From positions 1-40,476 of the forward strand of contig JAJFTD010000028.1 of assembly GCA_021373255.1 (NCBI GenBank): a stretch of 40,476 nt of DNA. The letters run 5' to 3'. The notes under the pieces are model-generated. The model saw only the letters and a program-made list of their open reading frames with translations. It was not told where the DNA came from and ran no database searches. Positions 40,238 to 40,476 of the stretch are shown one piece after another. This DNA is from a bacterium. GTDB lineage: Bacteria; Armatimonadota; UBA5829. Position 1 is the stretch's first letter; each line of letters begins with the position of its first letter. Position numbers and translations under genes: made by a program.

Positions 40238-40476
40238 ATGATTGTACAAGACCTGATAAAGAGCATCACCGACCACTTCAGCACAACGGCTCAAGTAAAC
40301 GCTGTGTTTGGCGACTCTCGGCAAATCGGCCGCAAGACTATCATACCTATAGCCACGGTTTGCACCGGGTTTGGTTTTGGTGGTGGCGAAGGCAAGCAAG
40401 CACGAGAAAATGAGCCTGCACAAGAAGGCACCGGTGGAGGCGGGGGCGGAGGCATGCGAACCAAACCGCTCGCGGT
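40238..40476 (+). CDS. GerW/YtfJ family protein, N-terminal part cut by window end
   Basis: The open frame starts at ATG 40238 with AGAGGAG 8 nt upstream and runs off the window after 79 codons. Visible motifs are VFGDSRQIGRKTIIPIATV, a glycine patch GFGFGGG, a charged linker, then a second glycine run of seven before MRTKPLAV. This is the GerW (YtfJ, sporulation/germination) family pattern, in which a Gly-rich loop joins two strands. The family also occurs in non-sporulating bacteria, so sporulation cannot be inferred from it alone. Confidence 0.8.
   Translation, partial: MIVQDLIKSITDHFSTTAQVNAVFGDSRQIGRKTIIPIATVCTGFGFGGGEGKQARENEPAQEGTGGGGGGGMRTKPLA

Overview
This 40.5 kb window looks like a chromosomal segment of a diderm, carbohydrate-degrading bacterium with moderate GC. 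The best guess is Armatimonadota or a relative, with Planctomycetota/Lentisphaerota-type bacteria as alternatives. That is an inference from the mix of genes: a TolC/MacAB-type exporter implying an outer membrane, a SigB/SigF-type sigma factor, very large secreted beta-helix proteins, GH36-like hydrolases, a URO-D family protein next to a sodium:solute symporter, a chimeric GntR-LacI regulator, and a DUF1559-like prepilin. No rRNA, tRNA, CRISPR array or transposase gene was seen.

Layout. (1) 90-6848: a Spy/CpxP-like secreted protein, then a tight cluster marR - tolC - macA-like - ABC ATPase - ABC permease - second Spy-like protein, probably an envelope-stress or drug-efflux operon. (2) 6851-9082: convergent sigma factor, a noncoding stretch with degenerate repeats, a LOG-family protein and a small acidic protein. 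(3) 9176-12562 (minus): a 1128-residue secreted beta-helix protein. (4) 12915-18573: housekeeping genes: lytic transglycosylase, small membrane protein, secreted unknown, nicotinate phosphoribosyltransferase, aspartate kinase with a strong internal start for a beta subunit, YkgJ-like Cys cluster protein and YwbE. (5) 18896-37532: the carbohydrate island. It holds a GntR-LacI regulator, two tandem paralogous secreted proteins of about 1077 residues, a GH36-like hydrolase with an altered nucleophile motif, and a minus-strand operon (prepilin-like protein - GH36 alpha-galactosidase-like - URO-D family - SSS symporter - 50-residue membrane protein missed by length-limited ORF calling), followed by a ROK repressor divergent from that operon. 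(6) 37812-40476: a DUF4139-like secreted protein, a flavodoxin-like Fe-S/FMN protein, and the start of a GerW/YtfJ-family gene cut by the window end.

How it works together. The island reads as extracellular recognition and cleavage of galactose-containing or related plant-type glycans, uptake by a Na+ symporter with a small partner subunit, and control by two sugar-responsive repressors. Regulator and operon promoters share a consensus-like -35 with an extended TGGTATA -10 box.

Most unusual signal. Two intergenic copies of a ~102-bp element (29759-29860 and 37559-37660) are each bounded by their own 7-8 bp direct repeat, as a target-site duplication would be. They differ from each other at sites that keep base pairing (three double compensatory changes in two helices that would form a pseudoknot). 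A third, truncated copy at 39449-39487 directly abuts a 113-nt palindromic repeat. This may be an undescribed small mobile element with conserved RNA or DNA structure.
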